Assembly (NCBI GenBank): GCA_023458415.1
Contig: JAEWZO010000020.1
Location: 1-64,000 of the forward strand
Length of the DNA: 64,000 nt
Reading direction: 5' to 3'
DNA from: Bacteroidota bacterium
GTDB lineage: Bacteria; Bacteroidota; Bacteroidia; Flavobacteriales; Weeksellaceae
Shown here piece after piece: positions 41,541-50,314 of the stretch; the first letter of the stretch is position 1, and every line of letters starts with the position of its first letter. The notes beneath the pieces are model-generated. The model did no database searches, was not told where the DNA came from, and saw only the letters and a list, made by a program, of their open reading frames with translations. Both the position numbers and the translations under genes were made by a program.

Positions 41541-44186
41541 TTATTTGATTGGAAAGATGACTTTTCGAATTTCGTGAAGGGCTAATGGAATCAAACCGAG
41601 AAGCATCGCCATCATCCAACCGCGGCCGTCGAGCATATGCAGTTTGAAGGCATCGCGAAGGAAAGGAATGAACATTACCAATAGCTGCAGCGCCAAACCT
41701 AAAACTACGGCAGCAACGAGATATTTGTTTCTGAAAATTCCGGTCTGGAAAATCGTTTTCCTGAAATCCTGCATTCCGAAAGCGTAGAACAGCTGTGAAC
41801 AGACGAGAATCATAAACGCGAGGGTTCGCGCATTGGCAAGAACTTCCTCCGGAATATTTTTGTCAAATGGCGAATAACCGAGTTCATAATGGCCGTACCA
41901 GAAACCTGCAAAAGTCACCAAACCGATGATGAGACCACCCAAAACCGCAGAAAGCCAGGCACCGTTGGCAAAAAAACTGTCATTGGAAGCACGCGGTTTT
42001 TCATCCATCACGCTGCGGTCGCCTTTGTCCAGTCCGAGTGCAATCGCCGGAAGTGAATCTGTTATGAGATTGATCCATAAAAGTTGCGTTGCGATGAGCG
42101 GCGCTGCCCAACCGATGATGAGCGCGAGAAACATCGTCACTACTTCACCGAGGTTACAGGTCAGAAGAAAAATAACGGATTTCCGGATGTTATTATAGAT
42201 ATTTCTGCCCTGTTCAATCGCTTTTACAATGGTGGTGAAATTGTCATCCGTCAGAATCATATCTGCAGCACCTTTTGCTACGTCGGTTCCGGTGATTCCC
42301 ATTGCCACACCAATGTCGGCAGCGTTCAAAGAGGGTGCGTCATTCACACCGTCGCCGGTCATTGAGACAATGTTTCCACGGTTTTTGAGTGTTTTCACGA
42401 TGCGGACTTTATGTTCCGGAGAAACACGCGCAAATACCCTGAAATCATTTACTTTTTCGTTGAATTCTTCTTCACTGAAATCATCCAGTTCCTGACCGAT
42501 GATAACCTGATCAGGTTTTTCGGCGATTCCCAATTCACGGGCGATGGCAAATGCCGTGTTTTTGTGATCTCCGGTAATCATCACCGTTCGGATTCCGGCT
42601 TTTTTTGCCATTTCGATGGAAGGTTTCACTTCGTCGCGGGCCGGATCAATCATTCCTGTAATTCCGACAAGAATCAAATCTTTTTCCATTTCTTCGGGTT
42701 GAAGATTGGCATCAGCCGGTTTGTACGCCAAAGCCAATGTTCTGAGCGCCTCATCCGACATTGCTTTTGCGCCATCGCTGAAGAATTTCCGGTGCTCCTC
42801 CGTGAAATTTTCCACACCGTTTTTCGTAAGAATTCTGGTGACTAAAGGAAACAGACTTCCCAATGCACCTTTGGTGAAAACGGTGTGTTCACCGTTGTTT
42901 TCAACCAAAACCGACATCATTTTTCGGTCGCTGTCAAATGCGTTTTCACTGATTCTTTGATAGGATTCAGCAAGTTCTTTTCTGTCAATTCCCAGTTCGT
43001 CCGACAACGCGAGAAGTGCAATTTCTGTTGGATCACCTGTTTTTTCACCGTCTTCTAAAGTTGCGTCGGAACAGAGCGTCATTCCTTTGGATAATAGCAA
43101 ATGGGAATCTGCGACTTCATTTTTTTCTGAATCCTGAATTTCGATTCTTCCGTCGATTGTCAGGATTTCGGTAACCGTCATTTCGTTTTTGGTGAGGGTT
43201 CCTGTCTTGTCTGAACAGATGATGTTCACCGAACCCAAAGTTTCCACCGCAGAAAGTTTTCGGATGATGGCATTTTTCTTTGACATTGCGGTGACACCCA
43301 CGGAAAGAACCACGGCGACAATTGCAGCCAAACCTTCCGGAATCGAAGCTACCGCCAAAGAAACTGCCGTGAGAAACATTTCGTTCAAATCCCTTCCCTG
43401 AAACCACGAAACGATAAAAATAAACGCGCAGATTCCCAGAGCGACTTTTCCGAGCATTTTGCCGAGCTCTTCGAGGCGGATTTCGAGCGGTGTTTTCCCC
43501 GATTCATTATTGTCAAGAATGTCCGCAATTTTGCCCATTTCGGTTTTCATTCCGGTTTCCACAACGACGCCAACGCCTCTACCGTAAGTCACCAACGACG
43601 ACATAAACGCCTGGTTTTCACGGTCGCCCAACGGTGTTTTCGGATCTTCATAGATGAGTGATGCATCTTTATGCTCGGGTAAACTTTCGCCTGTGAGAGC
43701 TGATTCTTCGGTTTGGAGATTGGCGGTTTCAATCAATCTTAAATCAGCGGGAATAATTCTTCCGGCATCCAGAATGACGATATCGCCGGGAACGAGTTGC
43801 GAGGAATCGATTTCGGAAGTATGGCTGTTTCTTCGTACCAGAGCCTTCGGCGAAGACATTTTCATCAGCGCTTCAATCGCTTTTCCGGCTTTCAGTTCCT
43901 GAAAAACTCCAATCGATGCATTGATGAGAATAACAAGCACGATGATGACAGAATCCACATATTCGCCCATAAAAGCGGTGATTGCGACCGCTGCGATGAG
44001 GATGTAAATAAGCCAGTCGTTCAGCTGTGAGAGGAACATCTGGAAAACGGTTTTCTTCTTTTTGGCCTCGAGTTCGTTGAGTCCGAATTTTTCCTGGCGT
44101 TGTTTTACTTCCGCATCCGAAAGTCCGGAAGATGCATCAACATTGAGTTCTTTAAGTGTATCTGAAACTGATTTTGAAAACCACAT
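41541..44186 (-). CDS. Cation-transporting P-type ATPase (calcium type, PMCA/SERCA-like)
   Basis: 881 aa, P2-type. Actuator motif TGES (LTGESLPEHK, about 165-168), helix 4 motif SIPEGLAAIV (the PEGL ion-binding motif of Ca2+ pumps, 281-290), and phosphorylated D326 in CSDKTGTLT. A TGDGVNDAPSLNAADIGVAMG hinge lies near 640, and ten membrane helices in all. Pumps Ca2+ (or Mn2+) out of the cytoplasm with ATP. Helices 5 and 6 carry further acidic ligands (NLGEVVTMF, NLITDSLPAIALGLDKGD). Single gene. Confidence 0.95.
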   Translation of the reverse strand: MWFSKSVSDTLKELNVDASSGLSDAEVKQRQEKFGLNELEAKKKKTVFQMFLSQLNDWLIYILIAAVAITAFMGEYVDSVIIVLVILINASIGVFQELKAGKAIEALMKMSSPKALVRRNSHTSEIDSSQLVPGDIVILDAGRIIPADLRLIETANLQTEESALTGESLPEHKDASLIYEDPKTPLGDRENQAFMSSLVTYGRGVGVVVETGMKTEMGKIADILDNNESGKTPLEIRLEELGKMLGKVALGICAFIFIVSWFQGRDLNEMFLTAVSLAVASIPEGLAAIVAVVLSVGVTAMSKKNAIIRKLSAVETLGSVNIICSDKTGTLTKNEMTVTEILTIDGRIEIQDSEKNEVADSHLLLSKGMTLCSDATLEDGEKTGDPTEIALLALSDELGIDRKELAESYQRISENAFDSDRKMMSVLVENNGEHTVFTKGALGSLFPLVTRILTKNGVENFTEEHRKFFSDGAKAMSDEALRTLALAYKPADANLQPEEMEKDLILVGITGMIDPARDEVKPSIEMAKKAGIRTVMITGDHKNTAFAIARELGIAEKPDQVIIGQELDDFSEEEFNEKVNDFRVFARVSPEHKVRIVKTLKNRGNIVSMTGDGVNDAPSLNAADIGVAMGITGTDVAKGAADMILTDDNFTTIVKAIEQGRNIYNNIRKSVIFLLTCNLGEVVTMFLALIIGWAAPLIATQLLWINLITDSLPAIALGLDKGDRSVMDEKPRASNDSFFANGAWLSAVLGGLIIGLVTFAGFWYGHYELGYSPFDKNIPEEVLANARTLAFMILVCSQLFYAFGMQDFRKTIFQTGIFRNKYLVAAVVLGLALQLLVMFIPFLRDAFKLHMLDGRGWMMAMLLGLIPLALHEIRKVIFPIK

Positions 44187-44218
44187 TTAATTCCTGTTTC
44201 CCTAAAAATACAAAAAAA

Positions 44219-44238
44219 GCCGCAGGAAAACCCGCGAC
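44219..44238 (-). terminator. Terminator of the T9SS-substrate gene
   Basis: Stem GCCGCAGG / CCCGCGAC (two G-T pairs on the RNA), loop AAAA, T7 on the minus strand after the stem. Confidence 0.65.
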
Positions 44239-44321
44239 TGTATTGACTTTAAGAAATATTTAATATTCTGATTTATTTTCAGTTTTGAAATCACTGAAAA
44301 TTGAAATAGTTCAGTACCAAA

Positions 44322-45116
44322 CTATTTTTTTAAAATCTTTTTTGAAAACACTTCTTTTTCAGTAACAATATTTATCAAGTATTGCCCTTTCGGTAAAGAT
44401 TCAAGATTAATCTGAGTTTCCTTTGATTCTTTCACAATTTTACCCGACATATCAATGATTCTGGCAAATTTGAAATCTTTTACGTTATCAATTTTTACGT
44501 AATCTGATGCAGGGTTTGGATAGATTTTCACTTTAGATACATCAGAATCTGAAACTGAAAGCGTGTTATCTGTTACGATCACATCATCAATTCCCATATA
44601 GAAAATATCGGTACAGTTATAGTGACGGAAAACAATCTTCACGTCCTGACCTGCAAAAGATGAAATGTCAACCTGCACAATTTTCGCTTCTGAAAGATAT
44701 CCTGCATCGAAAGTTTCTTCGAAAACCGGAGTTTCAGTTCCTGTGAAAGTTGAAGCAGCCGGAATTACATACACCGCATAATGCTCTTCAAAAAGTTCTT
44801 CATCACCTGCCGCTGCTTTAAAGCTCAGCGTATGATTTCCTTCCGGCAAAGTAAAAACCGGACTTTTTAAAATGTTATCAGGAGTAAATGCCTCGAAATA
44901 CCATGAAAATGAAGCTGCAAAATACCCTTGAAATGAATCAACTGTATTCGCTTGTGCATCCAAAAATTCCCATGTGTCACCATCGCCGTCCAACTCAGAA
45001 ATAGTCCATAATGCACGTTTTGCAGGATCTTCAAAGTCTTCCTGGAAAACGACAGTTTGTGAAAAAGCAGTTGCGGAAAATCCTAAAACTGCTGTAAGAA
45101 GTAATTTTTTAATCAT
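44322..45116 (-). CDS. Secreted protein with choice-of-anchor J-like domain and T9SS type A sorting signal
   Basis: 264 aa from ATG 45116 (MIKKLLLTAVLGFSATAFSQ signal peptide). Central jelly-roll/MAM-like domain (VVFQEDFEDPAKRALWTISELDGDGDTWEF ... VDISSFAGQDVKIVFRHYNCTDIFYMGIDDV), the cleaved-adhesin type found in secreted peptidases and adhesins. The C-terminal 75 residues are a classic type IX sorting domain (VKIYPNPASDYVKIDNVKDF ... LESLPKGQYLINIVTEKEVFSKKILKK). Delivered to the surface or outside by T9SS. It has no catalytic domain, so probably a binding protein. Confidence 0.9.
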   Translation of the reverse strand: MIKKLLLTAVLGFSATAFSQTVVFQEDFEDPAKRALWTISELDGDGDTWEFLDAQANTVDSFQGYFAASFSWYFEAFTPDNILKSPVFTLPEGNHTLSFKAAAGDEELFEEHYAVYVIPAASTFTGTETPVFEETFDAGYLSEAKIVQVDISSFAGQDVKIVFRHYNCTDIFYMGIDDVIVTDNTLSVSDSDVSKVKIYPNPASDYVKIDNVKDFKFARIIDMSGKIVKESKETQINLESLPKGQYLINIVTEKEVFSKKILKK

Positions 45117-45126
45117 ATTTTTTTTA

Positions 45127-46218
45127 TTAAACATTGAATCTAAAATGCATTACATCACCGTCCTGAACAATGTATTCTTTGCCTTCCACGCCCATTTTTC
45201 CAGCTTCTTTTACTTTGGCTTCAGATCCGTAGTTCACGAAATTTTCGTACGAAATAACTTCGGCGCGAATGAATCCTTTTTCGAAATCGGTGTGAATTAC
45301 ACCTGCAGCTTGCGGCGCAGTCCAACCTTTTTCGATCGTCCACGCGCGAACTTCTTTCACTCCTGCAGTAAAATAAGTTTGAAGATGCAGCAAATCATAG
45401 GCTTTTCTGATCAGACGATTTACGCCCGGCTCTTCCAGACCAAGTTCTTCAAGGAACATCTGTCTTTCTTCGAAAGTTTCAAGCTCGTTGATGTCGGCTT
45501 CAATTTGTGCAGCCAAAACTACCACTTCAGCGCCTTCATTTTTTGCCATTTCCTCAACCTTTGGAATCCATTCGTTTCCGTATTTGATGGAATTCTCATC
45601 CACATTACAAACGTAAAGAATCGGCTTTTTAGTCAGCAAATGAACTTCATCAACAATCGGTTTCGTTAAATCGTTGGTTTCAAATTCACGGGCATTTCTT
45701 CCGTCTTCGAGGAATTTCTGCAGCGCAACCAATGTTTCGTAAGTCAGAACATCTTCTTTCTTTCCGGATTTGATGAACTTTTTCGCTTTGTCAACTGCTT
45801 TGCCAACGGTTTCCAGATCTTTAAGCTGAAGCTCGATATCGATGATTTCCTTGTCCCTCAAAGGATCAACAGAACCTTCCACGTGAACGATGTTCCCGTT
45901 GTCAAAACATCTCAGAACGTGAATAATCGCCTCACATTCGCGGATATTGGCAAGGAACTGATTTCCTAACCCTTCACCTTTGGAAGCACCTTTCACCAAA
46001 CCGGCAATGTCCACAATTTCTACAACCGCAGGAACTACTCTTTCAGGATTAACCAGTTCTTCAAGTTTATTAAGACGTGGATCCGGAACAGAAACCGTAC
46101 CCAAATTCGGTTCGATGGTACAGAAAGGATAGTTTGCAGACTGTGCTTTTGCGTTGCTGAGACAGTTAAAAAGGGTTGACTTACCTACATTCGGAAGTCC
46201 TACAATTCCACATTTCAT
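45127..46218 (-). CDS. ychF: YchF/Ola1-type ATPase (GTP-binding-like protein)
   Basis: 363 aa, normal. G1 motif GLPNVGKSTLFN, switch region FCTIEPN, G3 DIAGLVKGASKGEGLGNQFL and the altered G4 (VCNVDENS instead of NKxD) that gives ATP preference. A coiled-coil insert (about 130-200) and a C-terminal TGS domain ending VQDGDVMHFRFNV complete it. Highly conserved ribosome-associated ATPase with a role in stress response and translation. Own promoter (46252-46245). The T9SS-substrate gene starts 10 nt after its stop and may be co-transcribed. Confidence 0.97.
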   Translation of the reverse strand: MKCGIVGLPNVGKSTLFNCLSNAKAQSANYPFCTIEPNLGTVSVPDPRLNKLEELVNPERVVPAVVEIVDIAGLVKGASKGEGLGNQFLANIRECEAIIHVLRCFDNGNIVHVEGSVDPLRDKEIIDIELQLKDLETVGKAVDKAKKFIKSGKKEDVLTYETLVALQKFLEDGRNAREFETNDLTKPIVDEVHLLTKKPILYVCNVDENSIKYGNEWIPKVEEMAKNEGAEVVVLAAQIEADINELETFEERQMFLEELGLEEPGVNRLIRKAYDLLHLQTYFTAGVKEVRAWTIEKGWTAPQAAGVIHTDFEKGFIRAEVISYENFVNYGSEAKVKEAGKMGVEGKEYIVQDGDVMHFRFNV

Positions 46219-46244
46219 AGCGGTTGGTTTAATTTAAAGGTGTG

Positions 46245-46252
46245 CAAAAATA
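46245..46252 (-). promoter_or_regulatory. -7 box TATTTTTG of ychF
   Basis: Exact consensus, 26 nt before the ATG; short leader. Confidence 0.5.
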
Positions 46253-46325
46253 GTGATATAAATCGTGAAATGAAAATCGGTGTTTATTACGATTACATCG
46301 AAGAATTCAATCATATATCACAAAA

Positions 46326-46349
46326 AATCCCGGACAATTGCCCGGGAAA
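46326..46349 (-). terminator. Terminator of the RRM protein gene
   Basis: Stem TCCCGG / CCGGGA with an 8-nt loop and T6 on the minus strand. Confidence 0.8.
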
Positions 46350-46367
46350 TAAATTTAATATCAGCGA

Positions 46368-46679
46368 TTACCAGTTACCTCCAGAACCACTGTTTCTGTT
46401 GAAACGGCCACCACCGCCAAAAGATCTTGGCTTCTGTTCTTTCGGTTTTGCTTCAGCAATGTTCAAAGTTCTTTGTTTGAATTCTGTTTGGTTCAAAGCT
46501 TCAATTGCCTGTTTTGCCTCATCATCGTTTGGCATTTCAACAAAAGCAAATCCACGGCTTCTGCCAGTTTCTCTGTCTGTTACAATTTTTGCAGAATCTA
46601 CTGCTCCAAATTTTTCGAAAAGTTCCCTTAAATCTGTGTCTACGGTTCCGTAGTTAAGGTTTGAAATAAAAATGTTCAT
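46368..46679 (-). CDS. RNA-recognition-motif (RRM) RNA-binding protein
   Basis: 103 aa. One RRM domain: RNP2 (MNIFISNLNY) at 1-10 and RNP1 (RSRGFAFVEM) near 45-54. A Gly/Arg/Asn-rich tail (SFGGGGRFNRNSGSGGNW) follows. These glycine-tailed single-RRM proteins are common in cyanobacteria and Bacteroidetes and bind single-stranded RNA, often cold-induced. The 5' leader holds a 10-bp hairpin, consistent with regulated translation. Own terminator. Confidence 0.94.
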   Translation of the reverse strand: MNIFISNLNYGTVDTDLRELFEKFGAVDSAKIVTDRETGRSRGFAFVEMPNDDEAKQAIEALNQTEFKQRTLNIAEAKPKEQKPRSFGGGGRFNRNSGSGGNW

Positions 46680-46692
46680 AATAAAAAATAAA

Positions 46693-46723
46693 TTTGTTGA
46701 TTAAATAAGCGGAAATCAACAAA
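46693..46723 (-). promoter_or_regulatory. Hairpin in the 5' leader of the RRM gene
   Basis: Perfect inverted repeat TTTGTTGATT / AATCAACAAA with an 11-nt loop, ending 14 nt before the ATG. A TATATTGC promoter-like box lies about 80 bp further upstream, implying a long leader. Possible RNA thermosensor or protein-binding site; inference. Confidence 0.45.
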
Positions 46724-46875
46724 CGGACATTAGAACATTAATTGAAATCTTGTTATATTAACTGGGTGCAATATACAACTAAAATCTGACTAAAAGTGTT
46801 TTTGAATTAAATTTAACATCACTGGTTTTCAGCAGATTACAAAGCACCAATTTCTATTCTTATTATAATTTGCGC

Positions 46876-48444
46876 TTAATGAATTTCTACAGAGACATAA
46901 TCGCTCTCGTTTCCAAGTCTGTCCACAGCTTTAAGAGCCAGATCAGTTAAGTGAACTCCGGCTTTCACCAAAGGTAGATTTAAAGAATGTTCATCACGGT
47001 TACGAATCTGCGTTTCCCATTTGTTTCCGTATTTTGCGAATAAAACAAACTGTCGAACCTGTTGCGGATTTCTTGACAACCAGTGGATTTCGGCAATGTT
47101 TCCAGATTTTCTTGCGGTAAGTTCCGGTTTCAGTACGGGTTCGGTCTTGATCCAAGGACTGGCCGGAACGAGCGCTTTTTCTTTATAAAGATTCTGCAGC
47201 GACTGTTTCATTGCATAATTCTTTGAAATTCCGTCCACACTGTAATGAATAACGCCGGTTTCATTGCCCAAAACCACTCTTGTTGTCTGAATCTGTTTTG
47301 AGATTTCCTCTGCTTTATCAGCAACATCTTTCACACCAACAGTGTTGAGTCCAGGCCAAAGGTGTACGTTTTTGGGAGTTTCCTCTTTCCACCATTTCAA
47401 CAGGGAAGAAAATCGTTGCGGACCTTCCTCACGCCAATACAATTGAGGCGCAAAATAATCGCACCAACCTTCATTCAGCCAAAGTTTGGCATCAGCAAAA
47501 AGTTCATCGTACTGTGAAGTTCCGGTAACATCTGCGGGATAGCCCGGTTTCCAGATTCCAAAAGGTGAAATTCCAAACTTCACATAGGATTTTTCTGCTT
47601 TTATTTCGTCATGGATTCTTTTGATAAATTTGTTCACATTAGCGCGTCTCCAGTCAGCTTTTGACAAGTCACCACCTGAACCCAAATACGCATTCCAGCT
47701 TTTCGTATCGGGGAAATCGCGTCCGCCGTTGTACTCGCGGTACGGGTAAAAATAATCGTCGATATGTATGGCATCAATATCGTAGCGCTTCACCAAATCA
47801 TTAATTACATTTGAAACGTGGTTCTGAACTTTTTCACTCGTCGGATCCATCCAATACATTCCGTTGCGCAGTTTGTACGTTTCGGATGACATTTTTGTTG
47901 CCATACTCTGCGAACTTACCGTTCCACCTGTTGTGTGATGGGCGCGGTACGGATTGAGCCAAACATGAAGTTCCATTCCTCGTTTGTGCGATTCTTCAAT
48001 CCAGAATTCCAAGGGATCATAAAACGGTGACGGTGCTTTTCCAGTCTGTCCTGTCAGAAAAAATGACCACGGTTCCAAATCGCTTTTGTACAGTGCATCT
48101 GCAGACGGTCGTGCCTGAAAAATCACCGCATTAAAATTCAAATCCTGCAACATATCCAAAATCTGAATCGCTTCCTGTTTTTGCTGCTCGACGCTAAGAT
48201 TATTTCTTTTCGGCCAATTGATGTTGGCGACAGTTGCGATCCACGCAGCACGAAACTCCCGGTTTACTTCAGGCAATACGATTGTTTTTGGCTTTTGGGT
48301 TTCATTTGCCGGTTTTGTAACGGTTTTGGTAACAGCTGGTTTTGTTGTTGAATTCTGTTTTTTAGGTTTCTGCGAAGAACAGCTGTAGAGAAAACCGAAT
48401 AACAAAAACAGGTATAGAAGTTGCGAAAATTTTCTGTGAATCAT
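46876..48444 (-). CDS. Glycoside-hydrolase-like lipoprotein (GHL10/DUF187 type)
   Basis: 522 aa from ATG 48444. Lipoprotein signal MIHRKFSQLLYLFLLFGFLYSCSS followed by a Lys/Thr/Pro-rich linker. GHL10 TIM barrel (about 60-420): FRAAWIATVANINWP, HKRGMELHVWLNPYR, DAIHIDDYFYPYREY, and KFGISPFGIWKP with probable active-site acids. The C-terminal part (about 430-522) looks like a fibronectin type III module. Envelope polysaccharide or peptidoglycan-related hydrolase. The start is fixed by the -7 box at 48457-48450, which lies inside the longer frame. Confidence 0.92.
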   Translation of the reverse strand: MIHRKFSQLLYLFLLFGFLYSCSSQKPKKQNSTTKPAVTKTVTKPANETQKPKTIVLPEVNREFRAAWIATVANINWPKRNNLSVEQQKQEAIQILDMLQDLNFNAVIFQARPSADALYKSDLEPWSFFLTGQTGKAPSPFYDPLEFWIEESHKRGMELHVWLNPYRAHHTTGGTVSSQSMATKMSSETYKLRNGMYWMDPTSEKVQNHVSNVINDLVKRYDIDAIHIDDYFYPYREYNGGRDFPDTKSWNAYLGSGGDLSKADWRRANVNKFIKRIHDEIKAEKSYVKFGISPFGIWKPGYPADVTGTSQYDELFADAKLWLNEGWCDYFAPQLYWREEGPQRFSSLLKWWKEETPKNVHLWPGLNTVGVKDVADKAEEISKQIQTTRVVLGNETGVIHYSVDGISKNYAMKQSLQNLYKEKALVPASPWIKTEPVLKPELTARKSGNIAEIHWLSRNPQQVRQFVLFAKYGNKWETQIRNRDEHSLNLPLVKAGVHLTDLALKAVDRLGNESDYVSVEIH

Positions 48445-48449
48445 AGCGG

Positions 48450-48457
48450 CAAAAATA
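48450..48457 (-). promoter_or_regulatory. Promoter TTTTG-N18-TATTTTTG of the GHL10 gene, deciding its start
   Basis: Exact -7 match; ATG 48444 follows after 5 nt. The earlier ATG at 48471 would be upstream of transcription. Confidence 0.5.
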
Positions 48458-48518
48458 TCAGAAAATGCCATGATACAAAAGTTTTTAACATACTTTAAAT
48501 GTAAAGTGTAGCGTTAAT

Positions 48519-49619
48519 TTAATCAAGTCTTCCAGAGCTGATAAATGCTTCAACACCGTTTATTGTTTTGATATGAAACCATTCTCCGTTACCTGCCAAG
48601 ACTTTTGCAGGAGTTTTTTCTGAAATATTATCGGAAACCGCATAATTACTGCCTGGACCAACACGAAGATTACTTCCAGCTTTGATGTTTTTTTTGGAAT
48701 CGAAACCAATTTCTTTAAAGTTTGGAACAGTTCTTTTCCGAATGAAAGGATACGGATCAACTGCGCCACCTACAGAATAAATTCCGAAATGAAGATGTGG
48801 AGCGCCACCTTCTGCATTTCCTGTTGAGCCGACTGTGCCCAAAGTATCACCGACTTTTACAGATGTTCCGCTTTGTACCATAATGCTGTCCAAATGTGCG
48901 TAATACAACGAATTCCCGAGAATGCCGTCGCGCAACCAAACCTGCTTTCCACCCAAGCCGGTATTTCCGGTGCGCGAAATACGGCCATCTACAGCTGCGA
49001 CAACTGGTGTTCCCCGTTTTGCGAAAATATCCACACCTTCATGACGCCTCGCTCCACCATCACGGTTGGCTCCCCAAAAACTCTGGATATCGCGGTTTCC
49101 TTTGCCTGCCACAGGAAAAGCAATCGAAGGCTGCGTATAAATTTTGAATAAAAAATTTCCCTGAAAATGTATTTCCGGTTGAATGATGACGGTATGCTTT
49201 CCGGCATTACGAATGAAAGAACTTAATTTTCCGTTTTCCAAAAGCTGACTTGTATTTTCAAGTTGCTGATTATCGTCAATTATATCAACAAAAAACTTAG
49301 AATGATTAACCGGTTCAATTTCAATAACTAAATCTTCTCCTTTCTTCAGTTCCAATGTATAAGCCAAAGCGAAAGTATCGGAAGAATCCTTAGTAGCTGT
49401 TGCAGTGAATCCGTCTTCAATCTGGAGATTGGTGCTTTTTGCCATTTCGTACGCATTTTTCCAGTTGCTGAGCAAACTGTCTGATCCGGAAAAGCTTCTT
49501 TCGTATTTTGCTCTTTCAGAAGACTCAAAAATATTAATAGCAGAATTTTTCAGTCCCTCACAACTGATGAAGACTAATGATAAAGCGAAAAAATAAACTA
49601 GATTTCGAAATCGGAACAT
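48519..49619 (-). CDS. M23 (LytM) peptidase lipoprotein with C-terminal SH3-like domain
   Basis: 366 aa. Lipoprotein signal MFRFRNLVYFFALSLVFISCEG with Cys at residue 20. A beta-rich region follows. The LytM domain (about 175-295) carries the zinc motifs HEGVDIFAKRG (H-x3-D) and PHLHFGIY (HxH). Cleaves peptide crosslinks in peptidoglycan, or regulates amidases if inactive; all ligands look intact. The C-terminal 60 residues form an SH3b-like module (NLRVGPGSNYAVSDNISEKTPAKVL). Located upstream of the GHL10 gene on the same strand; both may work on the envelope. Confidence 0.93.
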   Translation of the reverse strand: MFRFRNLVYFFALSLVFISCEGLKNSAINIFESSERAKYERSFSGSDSLLSNWKNAYEMAKSTNLQIEDGFTATATKDSSDTFALAYTLELKKGEDLVIEIEPVNHSKFFVDIIDDNQQLENTSQLLENGKLSSFIRNAGKHTVIIQPEIHFQGNFLFKIYTQPSIAFPVAGKGNRDIQSFWGANRDGGARRHEGVDIFAKRGTPVVAAVDGRISRTGNTGLGGKQVWLRDGILGNSLYYAHLDSIMVQSGTSVKVGDTLGTVGSTGNAEGGAPHLHFGIYSVGGAVDPYPFIRKRTVPNFKEIGFDSKKNIKAGSNLRVGPGSNYAVSDNISEKTPAKVLAGNGEWFHIKTINGVEAFISSGRLD

Positions 49620-49706
49620 GCAGAAATTACTGCAAAAATGCCGCCGAAAAAAAGTTAATGAAAGAACGGTAATGTGATTATTTTACTTCACTTTGTGAAC
49701 ACCCAT

Positions 49707-50216
49707 TCAACTTTTGGAAATAACATCATAATCAAATCCGGCTCTCGATAAAGCATTTTTTGCTGCTTGTAGTGCATTTTCAGAACCATTGAAAGGATTA
49801 ACCGGAACTTCTGTTGTTGCCTTTAACTGTGCTAGAATTTCATCCGTTTCATTCTCGGTAAGCCGTTCGCAGAGGTCGTACATTCCTCCCTCCTTTTCTT
49901 CGAGTTCGTCGTGTTGTATGAGAATATAAGTCAGCGCATTCACCACTTCCCGGGAAGGTGGAAGCACCGTAAGTGCGGCTAAAGCACCATGATCCAACTT
50001 CAGTTTTGCTGCCATAGGAAGCGGGACACTATTGTTGGCTCTGGTCGCTGTAGGAAAAAGGATTTTCTCTTCCATTTTAATGTGTTTCAACAATCCGATT
50101 CGAAATTTGTGATACATTTCCTTATCAATTTCGTCCGGATTTTCTATTGCTTGAGCGAGCAACTCATCAAGTCTTTTGTGGTCTTTTGCAAGGAACCTGT
50201 GGATTTTTCTGTTCAT
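49707..50216 (-). CDS. Hemerythrin-domain protein
   Basis: 169 aa. Hemerythrin-type four-helix bundle with His and Glu ligands: FLAKDHKRLDELL, LLKHIKMEEKILFP, LKLDHGALAAL and ILIQHDELEEKEGGMYDLCE. It should bind a di-iron centre and sense or carry oxygen or NO. The C-terminal tail (after 140) is not part of the fold. The end of the typA region lies beyond it; transcribed separately. Confidence 0.9.
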   Translation of the reverse strand: MNRKIHRFLAKDHKRLDELLAQAIENPDEIDKEMYHKFRIGLLKHIKMEEKILFPTATRANNSVPLPMAAKLKLDHGALAALTVLPPSREVVNALTYILIQHDELEEKEGGMYDLCERLTENETDEILAQLKATTEVPVNPFNGSENALQAAKNALSRAGFDYDVISKS

Positions 50217-50274
50217 GATGAAAAATTAACCAAATTTTCCTTAATAAAAAATTACGAAAAGACGAAAACAAAAA

Positions 50275-50295
50275 AAAGACGCCTAAAGCGTCTTT
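50275..50295 (-). terminator. Terminator of typA
   Basis: Stem AAAGACGC / GCGTCTTT, loop CTAAA, followed by T's on the minus strand (long A-run at 50262-50277). Confidence 0.85.
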
Positions 50296-50314
50296 CTATA
50301 TTATGTTTGAGAAA

